Assembly: GCF_030315915.2 (NCBI RefSeq)
Contig: NZ_CP135990.1
Coordinates: 3,720,001 to 3,784,000 of the forward strand
From: Providencia zhijiangensis
Lineage (GTDB): Bacteria > Pseudomonadota > Gammaproteobacteria > Enterobacterales > Enterobacteriaceae
DNA: 64,000 nt
Direction of reading: 5' to 3'
In this document: positions 49,152-56,568 of the stretch, one piece after another
How positions within the stretch are numbered: position 1 is the first letter of the stretch
How the letters are laid out: every line of letters starts with the position of its first letter
Translations under genes and position numbers: made by a program
The notes under the pieces: model-generated
Database searches by the model: none
What the model was told of the DNA's origin: nothing
The model's input: the letters and a program-made list of their open reading frames with translations, nothing else

Positions 49152-52100
49152 TTACACCTTTTCCACGTTGACAAGGAATGATTTAAATTCCGGCGTCTGA
49201 GTATTCGCATCACCCACATATGGCGTTAATGTGTTGGTGATAAAGCCTTTCACTGCAACACCTTCAAAGCCCCAGTGAATTGGAATACCGATGGTATCGA
49301 TGTCTTTTCCATCCACTTGCAGGGTTTTAATGCGTTTAGTGACCACGGCTTTCGCTTTGATGTAACCACGTTTAGAACTGACTTTAACCGTATCGCCTTG
49401 CTCGATGCCTTTTTCTTTCGCTAAACGTTCACCAATTTCAATGAACTGTTGAGGTTGGATAATGGCATTTAACAGCGCGTGCTTCGTCCAATAGTGGAAG
49501 TGCTCAGTTAAGCGGTAAGTGGTACCCACGTATGGGAACTCAGTCGCTTTACCCATTTGCGCCCAGTCGTCTTTAAACACACGAGCTGCAGGGTTTGACA
49601 CCACATTTGGATGCAGCGGGTTAGTATCCAGCGGCGTTTCGATTGGTTCGTAATGCTCTGGGAATGGACCTTCTGCCATCTTATCCAGTGCAAATAAACG
49701 GCCCATACCTTCAGGCTGCATGATAAATGGACCGACACCACTTCCCGGCGCTGCTGTGCTGTAGTCTGGAATATCCATACCTACCCACTTGCTACCATTC
49801 CACTCAAGGATTTGGCGCTTCGGATCCCATGGTTTACCCATTGGATCAGCAGATGCACGGTTATAAATCACACGACGGTTCAGTGGCCATGCCCATGCCC
49901 AACCTAATGTGTTACCCAGACCGGTTGGGTCGGAGTTATCACGGTTAGCCATTTGGTTACCTTTCGGCGTCCAGCTACCAGAGAAGATCCAGCAACCACT
50001 TGCCGTCGTACCGTCATCACGTAATTGAGCAAACGAGCTAAGCAGTTCGCCTTTTTTCACAATTACGTTACCGTCGGCATCTTTCAGGTCTTCTAATGCG
50101 TAACCGTTACTTTCTTGAGCCACTTCTTCCGGTGTTGGATTATCGCGGTCGAGGTAATCCCAAGTCATGCTCAGAACCTGTTCAGGTGCTGCGCCGCCTT
50201 CGGTTTCATACATTTGACGCAGGCGATGGTAGATACCCGACAGGATTTCACCATCACTGATAGCTTCACCCGGGGCGTCCGCACCTTTCCAGTGCCACTG
50301 TAACCAACGTGCTGAGTTAACAATTGAACCGTTTTCTTCAGCGAAACAGCAAGATGGCAGACGGAACACGGTGGTTTGAATCTCTTCCGGTTTCACATCG
50401 TTCATTTCGCCGTGGTTTTGCCAGAAGTTTGCAGTTTCTGTGTTCAGCGGGTCGATAGTAATTAAGAATTTCAGCTTAGAAAGCGATTTCGAGACTTTAT
50501 TCTTGTTCGGGAATGAGGCTAATGGGTTAAAGCCTTGGCAGATATAGCCGTTAACTTCGCCCTTATCCATCATTTCGAAATAACGTAGAACGTCGTAGCC
50601 CTGATCCCACTTAGGTAACAGGTCGAAGCCCCAGTTATTCTCTTTCTGCGCTTTATCACCATAGAAAGTTTTCATTAAGCTGACGAAGAATTTAGGGTAG
50701 TTACCCCAATAGTTCACCTGACCAGCAACGGTCGCTTTTGGTGTATTCGCCGCTAAATAGCTTTCTAAAGTTGTTTGTTTTTCTGATGGTAATGTCAGGT
50801 AACCCGGTAAGCTCTGAGATAACAGACCTAAGTCAGTCAGACCTTGGATGTTGGAGTGTCCACGCAGTGCGTTCACACCACCACCTAACATACCCATGTT
50901 ACCAAGCAGTAACTGGATCATCGCCATGGTACGAATGTTCTGCGCACCAACGGTGTGTTGAGTCCAACCCAGCGCATATAAGAAGGACGCTGTTTTGTCT
51001 TTCGCGCTAGTTTCTGCAATGTATTCGCAGACTTGTAAGAAGTCTTTGATTGGCGTACCACAGATGTTGTTAACCACTTCTGGGGTATAACGGCTCACGT
51101 GCTCTTTCAATAAGTTCAGAACACAACGTGGGTTTTTCAGAGTCGGATCGCGCAGCGCTAAGCCGTTCTCATCCATCTCGTAGTTCCACGTGGTCTTGTC
51201 GTATTGACGTTTTTCTGCATCGTAACCGGTGAACAGACCGTCATCAAAACCAAAGTCTTCACGGATAACTAAGCTAGCGTTGGTGTACGCCTCAACGTAT
51301 TCACGTTGAATTTTTTCGTTATCCAGCAAGTATTTGATAACACCTGACAGGAAGGCAATATCGGTACCTGAACGGATAGGCGTGTAAAAATCCGCCACAG
51401 CCGCAGTACGGGTAAAGCGTGGATCGATAACGATTAATTTTGCTTTATTGTGGATTTTCGCTTCCATCGCCCAGCGGAAACCGACTGGATGCGCTTCTGC
51501 CGCATTACCGCCCATAACGACGATCAGGTTTGCGTTTTTAATGTCAACCCAGTGGTTGGTCATCGCACCGCGACCAAATGTTGGAGCAAGACTTGCTACC
51601 GTTGGTCCGTGTCAGACACGCGCTTGGTTATCCACGGCAAGCATGCCGAGGGCGCGACTAAATTTTTGGGTGACAAAACCTGTTTCGTTACTTGCCGCTG
51701 ATGCACACAGCATACCGGTGGTTAACCAACGGTTGACCGTTACACCATCTTTATTCTGTTTAATGAAGTTTGCATCACGGTCTTCTTTCATTAACTTGGC
51801 GATGCGGTCAAACGCGTCGTTCCAAGTAATGCGTTTCCATTCGTTAGTGCCTGGTTCGCGAACTTCTGGATACTTGAGTCGACTCTCACTGTGGATAAAG
51901 TCGATTAATCCTGCACCTTTAGGACAAAGTGCACCACGGTTTACCGGATGATCCGGGTCCCCTTCGATATGAAAAATGCTTTCTTTCGCATTCTTCGCGC
52001 CATCACCTAGGCTGTACATTAACAGCCCACAGCCGACAGAACAGTAGGTACAGGTATTTCGAGTCTCTTTAGCACGCAGTAATTTATACTGACGTGTAGA

Positions 52101-52199
52101 GGCTAATGCAGTTGCTGGAGCAAAACCCAGCGCTGCTGCCGTTGTACCTGCCATACCGCCAGCGCAGATCTTAAAGAACTGCCTTCTGCTGACTTGCAT
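49152..52199 (-). CDS. fdoG: formate dehydrogenase-O major subunit, selenoprotein
   Basis: 1015 residues with selenocysteine at residue 196, encoded by the in-frame UGA at 51612-51614. FdoG oxidises formate at a Mo/W-bis-MGD centre; it is exported folded by the Tat pathway (signal SRRQFFK at residues 4-10, cleavage near ALA). The [4Fe-4S] site is CTYCSVGCGLLMY...CPKGAG (about 50-95), and the stretch around the UGA reads NQARV-Sec-HGPTVASLAPTFGRG, matching E. coli. The start at 52199 follows GAGGAGAT. A SECIS hairpin directly follows the UGA and selA/selB are nearby, so the stop is read through and this is not a broken gene. Confidence 0.96.
51573..51614 (-). promoter_or_regulatory. SECIS element for UGA recoding in fdoG
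   Basis: Immediately after the UGA the minus strand can fold a stem whose tip is AGCA-AGTCT-TGCT (51597-51585), giving an apical loop AGUCU. Bacterial SECIS hairpins lie exactly here and are bound by SelB. Confidence 0.75.
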
Positions 52200-52227
52200 G
52201 GGGGATCTCCTCATATACATTGCTCAT

Positions 52228-52262
52228 GTTTACCTAACTTCGTTATAAAATTTGAGGTAAAC
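52228..52262. promoter_or_regulatory. inverted repeat in the fdoG-fdhD divergent spacer
   Basis: GTTTACCT (52228-52235) and AGGTAAAC (52255-52262) are perfectly complementary with 19 bases between, within the 175-base spacer between fdoG and fdhD. A regulator-binding dyad is possible; the protein is unknown. Confidence 0.4.
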
Positions 52263-52374
52263 TGTTCTTATTCAACGTCTTCCTTACGTATTCAGGTTCA
52301 TTGCCTGATGAATGGTGTAAATTCTTTTTACCCATATCGAATATTATGTATCATTAGTGATAGGAATTCATCTA

Positions 52375-53205
52375 ATGTATGAAACAAATACTACAAATAA
52401 CCCCAAATTATCTAAAATGATCGGCGCTCAATCCACAATCGTGCAACAAAAAAATAACCTCGGTTCGCTGGTTAATGATTTCGTTGCAGAGGAAATCCCT
52501 ATCGCTCTCGTTTATAACGGGATATCTCATGTGGTAATGATGGCGACACCCAAAGATCTGGATGATTTTGCTGTCGGTTTTTCATTATCAGAAGGGATCA
52601 TACAATCCCGTGATGAAATTCGCGGAATTGATATTGTGCAAGGTTGTCACCGAGGCATTGAAGTTCATATCGAGTTATCAAGCCGCCGTTTTATGGCGCT
52701 CAAAGAGCGTCGTCGTAATCTGACTGGGCGAACTGGCTGCGGTATTTGTGGTACAGAACAGCTCGATGAGATATTTAAGCCTATCACTCCGCTGCCATTC
52801 ACTCAAACATTCTCATTATCTTATCTCGATAACGCCCTACAAGAATTGAAGACAGTTCAAGAAATTGGCGCATTAACGGGTTGCACTCATGCCGCTGCGT
52901 GGATCTCCCCAGAAGGTCGATTAGTGGGCGGATGTGAAGATGTGGGTCGCCATGTTGCGCTAGATAAATTGCTCGGAATGAAAAGCCGTTCAGACTGGCA
53001 GCAAGGGGCAATTTTAGTCTCCAGCCGCGCAAGTTATGAGATGGTACAAAAAGCCGCAAGCTGCGGTGCGGAAATTCTGTTTGCGGTTTCAGCCGCGACG
53101 TCATTGGCAATTGAAGTCGCCGAAAAAGCCAATTTAACGCTAGTGGGTTTTTGCCGCCAAGGTAAAGCCACTGTATTTACCCATCCGAGCCGGGTGATTG
53201 ACTAG
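52375..53205 (+). CDS. fdhD: formate dehydrogenase accessory sulfurtransferase FdhD
   Basis: 276 residues from the ATG at 52375 (TAGGA upstream); a GTG at 52357 is an alternative. FdhD passes sulfur from IscS to the molybdenum cofactor of formate dehydrogenases. The catalytic CxxC is in [14 protein letters not shown] (about residue 120), and [17 protein letters not shown] (about 185) and [13 protein letters not shown] are conserved. Divergent from fdoGHI, as in E. coli. Confidence 0.96.
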   Translation: MYETNTTNNPKLSKMIGAQSTIVQQKNNLGSLVNDFVAEEIPIALVYNGISHVVMMATPKDLDDFAVGFSLSEGIIQSRDEIRGIDIVQGCHRGIEVHIELSSRRFMALKERRRNLTGRTGCGICGTEQLDEIFKPITPLPFTQTFSLSYLDNALQELKTVQEIGALTGCTHAAAWISPEGRLVGGCEDVGRHVALDKLLGMKSRSDWQQGAILVSSRASYEMVQKAASCGAEILFAVSAATSLAIEVAEKANLTLVGFCRQGKATVFTHPSRVID

Positions 53206-53256
53206 CCTATATCTACTCACCGCTTAAATGAATTCACTAGCAATTTCTGTGGACTC

Positions 53257-53296
53257 AAACCATTTTCCCGATGTCAGGAAAATGGTTTTTGTTTTT
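53257..53296 (+). terminator. strong intrinsic terminator after fdhD
   Basis: AAACCATTTTCC (53257-53268) and GGAAAATGGTTT (53277-53288) form a perfect 12-bp stem with an 8-base loop, followed by TTGTTTTTTA. It marks the last recognisable core-genome element before the accessory region. Confidence 0.9.
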
Positions 53297-53606
53297 TATT
53301 TCACTTAATTACTTACCAATACAGAAACTAAAAATGTAAAACTATTCAAATTGTTAGAAGAATATTGGCGCACATGTGGAGTGCAACTCATTTGTCGGGT
53401 TTTGTCATGGAAGTATCTATTCTAGGGGATTCTCAATATTTTTAAAGTGGGATATCTGGGAAAGTGGGAAAAGAATATAAACTGCTATTGTTACCCATTT
53501 TGAAGTTTGTATTATCAGTACAAACTATTGATTTTTAATAATTATTTATCAAAATAGCTTGCATTTTACTACCTCCATGCGAATCTTTATAAAGCAGGAG
53601 GTAATC
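53297..53606. other. AT-rich non-coding junction before the accessory genes
   Basis: About 310 bases with no credible gene; contains the palindrome at 53504-53526. It probably includes the junction between the conserved fdhD region and the accessory segment; no tRNA or clear direct-repeat attachment site was recognised. Confidence 0.55.
53504..53526. promoter_or_regulatory. palindrome upstream of the lipoprotein gene
   Basis: AGTTTGTA (53504-53511) and TACAAACT (53519-53526) form a perfect 8-bp dyad with a 7-base spacer about 80 bases before the lipoprotein start; a plausible operator. Confidence 0.4.
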
Positions 53607-54449
53607 ATGAAAAAATACCCATCTTTATCATTAATCGCTTTATGTGTGTCCTTGTCTGGTTGCGTAACTGGACCCCGTCATTATGCTCAAGATGAATCTC
53701 GGGCTTTAAATCTAGCGCGAGCCGGGGGCATCTACGATTTGGATTTGAGAGATTCCCACGATGGTGTCCACTCTTATAGCAAGGGTATGTTGGTTCCATT
53801 GCTTGATCTCGCCAGGCTAACGACTTCATTTGATGATCCGCTTAGGCGTCTTTCTGGTACGCAGACGTTCGCGTTTAACGCTACCGATATAATGATGACA
53901 CCAGACAATCCCTCGGCTAGACCAAGTCTAATGGGATGGATGCCCGCATCTGCTGCTACTTCAGAATCTCAGGCTTATGAGAAATACGTGCATCTTGTCG
54001 ACCAGGCTATCCAGCATGTGGCCGATGATATGGCGTTGAATGTCACTAAACTGAGTAATGTAGAAACACCGGAAATTGATGGCCATCCCATGATTCTTTG
54101 GTCTGTTGAAAGCGCTGAGCATGGATGCGGTATTGGTCAATGTGTGGTTGCTTACAACATTACGACTCCTTATCTCTGGAAAAGCCCGCTCTATATTAAA
54201 GGTGGTGAGTCCGAAAGCTATAACATCGTCGCCAATCACTCGAAGAACTATTCTCGCTTTGTTTTCCGCCAGTCAGGCCAACAAGACTTTCCAGTTGATG
54301 AGTTTTATAGAGCCGTCAGTGCTGCATTGCCATCGTGGATGGTGATCTATTACCCACCTAACCTTGTGGTTCAGGATGGCCAATCTCTCCCATATCCAGT
54401 GCTGTATGAACAAGGAAAACAACTGTTGTTTAAGGAGCCTGCTTTATGA
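53607..54449 (+). CDS. putative lipoprotein of unknown function
   Basis: 280 residues. The start follows a perfect AGGAGG. A lipoprotein signal is clear: KKYPSLSLIALCVSLSGC with the lipobox LSGC placing the modified cysteine at residue 19, so the mature protein is outer- or inner-membrane anchored in the periplasm. I do not recognise the mature domain. Two cysteines in HGCGIGQCVVAYN (about 170-182) could form a disulfide. It overlaps the next gene by four bases (ATGA) and starts a run of four packed genes that look like one operon. Confidence 0.75.
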   Translation: MKKYPSLSLIALCVSLSGCVTGPRHYAQDESRALNLARAGGIYDLDLRDSHDGVHSYSKGMLVPLLDLARLTTSFDDPLRRLSGTQTFAFNATDIMMTPDNPSARPSLMGWMPASAATSESQAYEKYVHLVDQAIQHVADDMALNVTKLSNVETPEIDGHPMILWSVESAEHGCGIGQCVVAYNITTPYLWKSPLYIKGGESESYNIVANHSKNYSRFVFRQSGQQDFPVDEFYRAVSAALPSWMVIYYPPNLVVQDGQSLPYPVLYEQGKQLLFKEPAL

Positions 54450-54877
54450 ATAGTGAATATCAGGATCTAGACAATATTGTTCTGGCGATGGATGAACTCC
54501 AAACTAACCCCATAATTATTACCTACCTGATCAGTCATCTACTGACGAGAGATTCGGTGTTTCATCAACCTAGAGTGGGATGTGTCAAATGCAAGAGCAC
54601 GGGAGAATTAGTCTATCCACATAGTTGGATTGAGCTTCCTGGCGGTTGGATTATTGATCTCAGACTGAATCAGACTTTCAACACATTAGACAGCTATCCG
54701 CACGGCATTTTTGAGCCATCATCCTATCGTGACCTTCAGTATTTTGGCATGCCTCTTATAGTCCCTGAATTCGAATTATCTGAACTCGATGAAATGACTG
54801 ATTCTATGTTTTCCAAGTTATTCAGTTTACAGGGAATGGATATTCGAGTGAGCGGAGGTCGTTATGACTGCATTTGA
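54446..54877 (+). CDS. unknown protein with weak transglutaminase-like motif
   Basis: 143 residues, no signal peptide. Not recognised with confidence. The stretch PHSWIELPGGWIIDLRLN (His59, Asp71) resembles the His and Asp part of transglutaminase-like/papain-fold cores, where HxWVE is followed by a glycine turn and Asp. The usual catalytic Cys before it is not seen; only Cys46 and Cys49 (GCVKCK) are near. So it may be an inactive or unusual member, or unrelated. It overlaps the lipoprotein gene by four bases and the following small gene by 14. Confidence 0.6.
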   Translation: MNSEYQDLDNIVLAMDELQTNPIIITYLISHLLTRDSVFHQPRVGCVKCKSTGELVYPHSWIELPGGWIIDLRLNQTFNTLDSYPHGIFEPSSYRDLQYFGMPLIVPEFELSELDEMTDSMFSKLFSLQGMDIRVSGGRYDCI

Positions 54878-55025
54878 CTGGGGAATGCTTGCGCTATTCC
54901 TATTTTTTAGTTTGGTCACCTTCTGGTGTCTTTACAGCTATAGCGCCAATCAGAAATTGTCAGGCCAAGACAAACCTCAAACCGAAGAGTTGGAGGGGAA
55001 ACATGAGTCAAAATCTCAAAAATGA
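54864..55025 (+). CDS. small single-pass membrane protein
   Basis: 53 residues: MTAFDWGMLALFLFFSLV followed by TFWCLYSYS and a hydrophilic tail rich in Lys, Glu and Gln. One membrane helix (about 6-27) with the tail probably in the cytoplasm. A GGAGG site lies just before the ATG, it overlaps the previous gene by 14 bases, and its end overlaps the next gene, so it fits the operon. Function unknown. Confidence 0.6.
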   Translation: MTAFDWGMLALFLFFSLVTFWCLYSYSANQKLSGQDKPQTEELEGKHESKSQK

Positions 55026-55386
55026 TTTAGTAAATATAGTGTTGCTTGGTGTTTTGCTACTGGGATTTATGCTAGCTCAAGACTCTGGATGGGGATTCTT
55101 GCTCGCAGGTTTGCCATTGGTCATTTGGTGCTTTAAAGCTTTCGCATTTATCCAACGCAGATGGTGGTTAGCCGTTCCTTTTTGGTGTGCGCTCACTTAT
55201 TTGTGTTGGCAAATGTCCTTGGCACTTTGGGCTGGCTATCTATTCGTTGCGTTTGTCAGAAATATGATGAAGTTAAATCAAACCTACCCAATACCAAGTC
55301 GTCATAAACGAATGAAACCAGATAGTTCCGTTTTCAAGGATAGTTTTGATTACGACTATAGAAACTATATTGGGTTTGATGATTGA
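55003..55386 (+). CDS. unknown membrane protein
   Basis: 127 residues from the ATG at 55003, which is preceded by TTGGAGGGG. Three hydrophobic segments (about 9-26, 29-45 and 55-80) are followed by a basic, Pro-rich and then acidic Tyr/Asp-rich tail ending YRNYIGFDD. No family recognised. A longer frame from 54874 exists but would overlap the small gene almost entirely. Last gene of the four-gene module before the recombinase. Confidence 0.65.
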   Translation: MSQNLKNDLVNIVLLGVLLLGFMLAQDSGWGFLLAGLPLVIWCFKAFAFIQRRWWLAVPFWCALTYLCWQMSLALWAGYLFVAFVRNMMKLNQTYPIPSRHKRMKPDSSVFKDSFDYDYRNYIGFDD

Positions 55387-55398
55387 TTTTGGCACTTA

Positions 55399-55475
55399 GC
55401 TGGTTCCTTTTGAGTACACATCAACGGAACTAGCCATCAGACTGGTTTTACTACCAATAGAACCACCTAAACCAG
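55399..55475. repeat. two inverted repeats upstream of the serine recombinase
   Basis: GCTGGTTCC (55399-55407) with GGAACTAGC (55426-55434, one mismatch), and CTGGTTT (55442-55448) with AAACCAG (55469-55475). They fill the 132-base gap before the recombinase start. Resolvases commonly bind dyads just upstream of their genes (res sites), so this may be its site. Confidence 0.45.
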
Positions 55476-55518
55476 ACCAGAGATAAAGCACCACTTATAA
55501 CAGACTGTGGAGACTTAG

Positions 55519-56145
55519 ATGTTCATTCGAGCTTACCTTCGCGCATCAACCAAAGAACAAAATGCTGAACGGGCACGCGAATCACTCATCCAGTTTGCTG
55601 CTCAGCATGGCCAGCGAATTGCTGCCTTTTATATCGAGAATGTTTCTGGCGCCACGTTGCACCGACCTGAGTTGATGCGTTTGATTGCCGAGTCAGGTGA
55701 GGGTGACATTGTGTTAGTTGAACAAATCGACCGTCTGGCGCGGCTTAAGCAAAGTGATTGGGATACGTTGAAACAAAAGCTGGCCAGCAAACGCCTAGCC
55801 ATTGTTTCACCGGAACTTCCTACCAGTTGGCTGGCTTTACAACAACATAGCGAAACTGACTTTACCGGTGCTATTTTACAGGCGGTGAATGCCATGATGT
55901 TGGACATGCTCGCTGCCGTTGCTCGTAAAGATTATGATGACCGGCGACGCCGCCAATCACAGGGGATCGCAAAGGCGAAATCCGATGGTAAATATAATGG
56001 GCGTCAACCAGATCTGAAACGTCATCAGCACATAGCCAGTCTATTGAAGACTGGGCATAGCTATAGTGACATTCAGGACATGTTGGGATGTTCGCGGCAC
56101 CTGATTGCAACTATCTCGAAGAATATCGGTAGTACAGAGCAGTAA
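55519..56145 (+). CDS. serine recombinase (resolvase/invertase family)
   Basis: 208 residues. The N-terminal catalytic domain has YLRASTKEQNAERA with the nucleophile Ser10, VEQIDRLARL (about 68-77) with the conserved arginines and the long dimer helix rich in Arg (RKDYDDRRRRQSQGI, about 135). The C-terminal helix-turn-helix (YSDIQDMLGCSRHLIATI, about 183-200) binds DNA. Small-resolvase size, so it probably resolves or inverts rather than integrates. It stands between the unknown four-gene module and the restriction operon, and marks the region as mobile in origin. Confidence 0.93.
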   Translation: MFIRAYLRASTKEQNAERARESLIQFAAQHGQRIAAFYIENVSGATLHRPELMRLIAESGEGDIVLVEQIDRLARLKQSDWDTLKQKLASKRLAIVSPELPTSWLALQQHSETDFTGAILQAVNAMMLDMLAAVARKDYDDRRRRQSQGIAKAKSDGKYNGRQPDLKRHQHIASLLKTGHSYSDIQDMLGCSRHLIATISKNIGSTEQ

Positions 56146-56158
56146 TTCCACGACTTTC

Positions 56159-56185
56159 TGCCGTATCATTTTCTTGATTACGGCA
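56159..56185 (+). terminator. hairpin after the recombinase gene
   Basis: TGCCGTA (56159-56165) and TACGGCA (56179-56185) pair perfectly and the stem extends by TCA/TGA with a bulge. It lies 13 bases after the recombinase stop. No T run follows, so its use as a terminator is uncertain. Confidence 0.4.
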
Positions 56186-56237
56186 ATCTAACTTCCTCAC
56201 ATTGACAATCTGTTCTCACTTCTCTAAAAATTTGGTT

Positions 56238-56279
56238 TCAACTCAAATAAGTTGAGAAAAATCATAATAGTGATAGGGT
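56238..56279 (+). promoter_or_regulatory. promoter with overlapping operator upstream of the HTH gene
   Basis: TTGAGA (56252-56257) and TAGGGT (56274-56279) with a 16-base spacer form a promoter candidate, and the palindrome TCAACT-CAAATA-AGTTGA (56238-56255) overlaps its -35 box. This would suit autorepression by the small regulator encoded 53 bases downstream. Confidence 0.5.
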
Positions 56280-56331
56280 ATGCAACAGTGATAACATCCA
56301 GAGTTTATAGTTAAAACACCGTGGAGAAAGC

Positions 56332-56547
56332 ATGATCCGCTGCCACCTTGCCCGCTTAATGGGTGAACAAAAAATGCGCATTAGCGACGTGATGCGAGAA
56401 ACTGGCCTCAGCCGTACCACCGTGACGCTACTTTACAAAGAAACCGCGATCAAGGTGGATTTAGAAGCGCTCGATAAGCTATGCGATTTATTTAACTGCC
56501 CATTGAGCGACATATTGGAAAAAATACCAAGCGATAGACAGTGCTAA
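56332..56547 (+). CDS. small XRE/Cro-type transcriptional regulator
   Basis: 71 residues, almost entirely one helix-turn-helix domain: MRISDVMRETGLSRTTVTLLYKE (about 15-37) followed by VDLEALDKLCDLFNCPLSDIL, the Cro/CI (HTH_26) pattern. Such regulators often precede restriction-modification or other defence operons and delay or repress their expression. It ends 21 bases before hsdR on the same strand, and a palindrome overlaps the upstream promoter, so autoregulation of the whole operon is likely. Confidence 0.88.
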   Translation: MIRCHLARLMGEQKMRISDVMRETGLSRTTVTLLYKETAIKVDLEALDKLCDLFNCPLSDILEKIPSDRQC

Positions 56548-56568
56548 AAATTATCAAGGAGTGACGAC

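Noticed and set aside
51448-51951. Long open frames on the plus strand inside fdoG, and similar ones inside gpsA (3838-4212), selA (44928-45590) and coaBC (29035-29460, minus strand).
   Set aside because: They lie antisense to well conserved genes, have no family resemblance and their frame follows the codon pattern of the real gene.
49152-52220. fdoG as a pseudogene made of two open frames.
   Set aside because: The only interruption is a UGA at the known selenocysteine position followed by a SECIS hairpin, and selA and selB are present.
54874-55386. A 170-codon protein starting at 54874.
   Set aside because: Its first 43 codons overlap the small membrane protein gene, lack a ribosome site and look like random composition; the ATG at 55003 has a good site.
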